Below are positions 62,384 to 64,000 of a stretch of DNA of 64,000 nucleotides, piece by piece. How positions within the stretch are numbered: the stretch's first letter is position 1; the number at the start of each line of letters is the position of its first letter. Position numbers and translations under genes: made by a program. The notes under the pieces were generated by a model. That model did not search any database, was not told the origin of the DNA, and was given only the letters and a program-made list of their open reading frames with translations. The stretch is from Rhodomicrobium sp. R_RK_3 (GTDB taxonomy: Bacteria > Pseudomonadota > Alphaproteobacteria > Rhizobiales > Rhodomicrobiaceae). Location: contig NZ_MWLK01000023.1 of assembly GCF_002198715.1 (NCBI RefSeq), forward strand, positions 1 through 64,000, written 5' to 3'.

Positions 62384-63982
62384 ATGTCTCTCGGCGCAGC
62401 CACACTCTATCCCTCCAGGCGCTCCCCCGTTCTGGCGCGCAACATGGTCGCAACCTCGCAGCCGCTCGCGGTGCAGGCGGGCGTCCGCATGCTGCTGAAG
62501 GGCGGCAACGCCGTCGACGCCGCGCTGGCCGCCGCCATCACCCTGACCATCGTCGAGCCGACCGGCAACGGCATCGGCTCCGACGCCTACGCCATCATCT
62601 GGGACGGGCAGCAATTGCATGGGCTGAACGCGGCGGGCCGCTCGCCGGCCGCCTGGTCGCCGGAACGCTTTGCCGGGCAGACGGCGATGACGCAGCGCGG
62701 CTGGGATTCGGTGACGGTGCCGGGCGCGGTCTCGGCCTGGCGCGCCATGTCGGAGAAGTTCGGCAAGCTGCCTTTCGCCGCTTTGTTCGAGCCCGGCATC
62801 GATTATGCAAGGCGCGGCTTTGCCGTCTCGCCGCTGATCGCCGAGCTTTGGGGACGCGGCGCGGCGCTGCTGAAGGACAAGCCGGGCTTCGCCGAGGCCT
62901 TCATGCCGGGCGGCCGGGCGCCCAAAGCGGGTGAGATGTTCGTCAACCGGCCCGCCGGCGACACGCTGGAAGCCATTGCCGAGACCAAGGGCGAGGCCTT
63001 CTACCGGGGCATCTATGCGGAGAAGATCGCCGCCCATGCCGCCGAACATGGCGGAGCGCTTACCGCCGACGATCTCGCCGCCCATAATCCCGAATGGGTC
63101 GGCACCATCAGCCAGCGTTTCGGCGATGCGATCCTGCATGAGATTCCGCCGAGCGGCCAGGGCATCGCCGCGCTGATGGCGCTCGGCATCCTCGCCCATT
63201 GCCGTCTCGACCGCTACGGCCCTGACGATCCGGAAGCGCTGCATCTGGAAATCGAGGCGATGAAGCTCGCCTTCGCAGACGCCCGCGCCTATGTCGCCGA
63301 TATCGACCACATGCGGGACGTGACCCCCGCGCAATTGCTCAGCGAGGACTATCTCGCGAGCCGCGCCAAGCTGATCCGCGAGGACATCGCCCAGCAATTC
63401 GACGCGGGCGAGCCGAACCGCGGCGGCACGGTCTACATCACGGCGGCGGATGAAAGCGGCATGATGGTGTCGCTCATCCAGTCGAACTATATGGGCTTCG
63501 GCTCGGGAATCGTGGTGCCGGGCACGGGCATCAGCCTGCAAAATCGCGGCGCGGGATTCGTGCTCGACCCGGGCCACCCCAATCAGGTCGCGGGCGGCAA
63601 GCGGCCGTTCCACACCATCATCCCCGGCTTCCTGATGGCGCCCGGTAACCAGCCGCTGATGAGTTTCGGCGTGATGGGCGGTCCGATGCAGGCGCAGGGC
63701 CATGTGCAGATGGTGCTGCGGACGCAGCTCTGGGACCAGGACGTGCAAACCGCCGCCGACGCCCCCCGCTGGCAGTTCCTCACCGGGCGCGAGGTCGCGG
63801 TCGAATCCGCGATGGCGCCGGCGACCATCGACGCGCTGCGGGCGAAGGGGCACACCATCCTGGTCGAGACGCCGGACCAGACCAATTTCGGCTTCGGCGG
63901 CGCGCAACTGATCGCGAAGTCCGGCGAGGTCTATATCGGCGGCTCCGATCCCCGGAAGGATGGCTGCGCGATCGGGTATTAG
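62384..63982 (+). CDS. ggt: Gamma-glutamyltransferase, no signal peptide
   Basis: 532 residues from ATG 62384 (AAGGAG upstream). The Ntn-hydrolase nucleophile is T349 in NRGGTVYITAAD, where autocleavage would split large and small subunits. Landmarks VATSQPLAVQAG, GGNAVDAALAAAITL and PPSGQGIAALMAL fit. There is no export signal, so it should act in the cytosol, as in the GGT-like branch. It removes or moves gamma-glutamyl groups. Complete within the window; stop at 63980-63982. Confidence 0.92.
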   Translation: MSLGAATLYPSRRSPVLARNMVATSQPLAVQAGVRMLLKGGNAVDAALAAAITLTIVEPTGNGIGSDAYAIIWDGQQLHGLNAAGRSPAAWSPERFAGQTAMTQRGWDSVTVPGAVSAWRAMSEKFGKLPFAALFEPGIDYARRGFAVSPLIAELWGRGAALLKDKPGFAEAFMPGGRAPKAGEMFVNRPAGDTLEAIAETKGEAFYRGIYAEKIAAHAAEHGGALTADDLAAHNPEWVGTISQRFGDAILHEIPPSGQGIAALMALGILAHCRLDRYGPDDPEALHLEIEAMKLAFADARAYVADIDHMRDVTPAQLLSEDYLASRAKLIREDIAQQFDAGEPNRGGTVYITAADESGMMVSLIQSNYMGFGSGIVVPGTGISLQNRGAGFVLDPGHPNQVAGGKRPFHTIIPGFLMAPGNQPLMSFGVMGGPMQAQGHVQMVLRTQLWDQDVQTAADAPRWQFLTGREVAVESAMAPATIDALRAKGHTILVETPDQTNFGFGGAQLIAKSGEVYIGGSDPRKDGCAIGY

Positions 63983-64000
63983 GGGAGGGAGACCCCTCCG

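Overview
The window looks like chromosome of a high-GC alphaproteobacterium, most likely Hyphomicrobiales (Rhizobiales). The gene order cycM / kdsB-pheA / tandem yejA-yejB-yejE-yejF, the FUSC-DUF1656-HlyD efflux set, small proteins of a type common in Bradyrhizobium relatives, and a tRNA-Phe remnant with alphaproteobacterial sequence all point there. Genus cannot be fixed from the sequence alone.

Bases 1-25150 appear to lie inside an element integrated at a tRNA-Phe gene. Its right edge is a 47-base copy of the 3' half of tRNA-Phe (25104-25150); the intact tRNA, the other edge and the integrase would be left of the window. Most of this element is a siphovirus-type prophage with HK97-like heads: terminase, portal, prohead protease, capsid, head-tail joining genes, tail tube, frameshifted tail-assembly chaperone, tape measure, tail tip, fibres, then GH19 endolysin, a methyltransferase fused in frame to an inner-membrane spanin, a nested outer-membrane spanin and a holin-like gene. 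The packaging end is damaged: an IS66-type element cuts the small terminase gene, and a two-gene response-regulator cassette sits between small and large terminase genes, flanked by a near-perfect repeat of the terS end. Past 20.3 kb the element carries cargo: a hypothetical gene, about 1.1 kb without a recognisable gene, an MHYT membrane sensor, and a three-gene operon (small membrane protein, divergent SAH-hydrolase-like protein, NUDIX hydrolase).

From 25.2 to about 41.2 kb are accessory chromosomal genes: a DUF2235 hydrolase, a large HrpK/HrpF/NolX-like protein with EF-hand-like repeats, an exported methyltransferase, a paoABC-type periplasmic aldehyde oxidoreductase operon whose FAD subunit is frameshifted, a VRR-NUC nuclease fused to a DnaQ-type exonuclease, a REC-REC-PAS-GGDEF-EAL protein with a truncated first receiver, and a ProQ/FinO-domain protein.

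From 41.2 to 57.7 kb is more conserved chromosome: a DUF1275 membrane protein, an AaeB/X/A-like efflux operon, prephenate dehydratase and KdsB, membrane cytochrome c, the Yej peptide ABC transporter with two substrate-binding paralogues, a ribbon-helix-helix protein and a short MetE-like methionine synthase.

Bases 57.9-60.7 kb hold a small, lower-GC, three-gene block: a membrane-anchored gamma-glutamylcyclotransferase/AIG2-fold protein, a second AIG2-fold protein with a transposase-like helix-turn-helix, and a GCS2/YbdK-type carboxylate-amine ligase. A gamma-glutamyltransferase follows 1.7 kb on, behind a TetR regulator with a clear operator. This make-and-cleave gamma-glutamyl set is my best candidate for an undescribed system.
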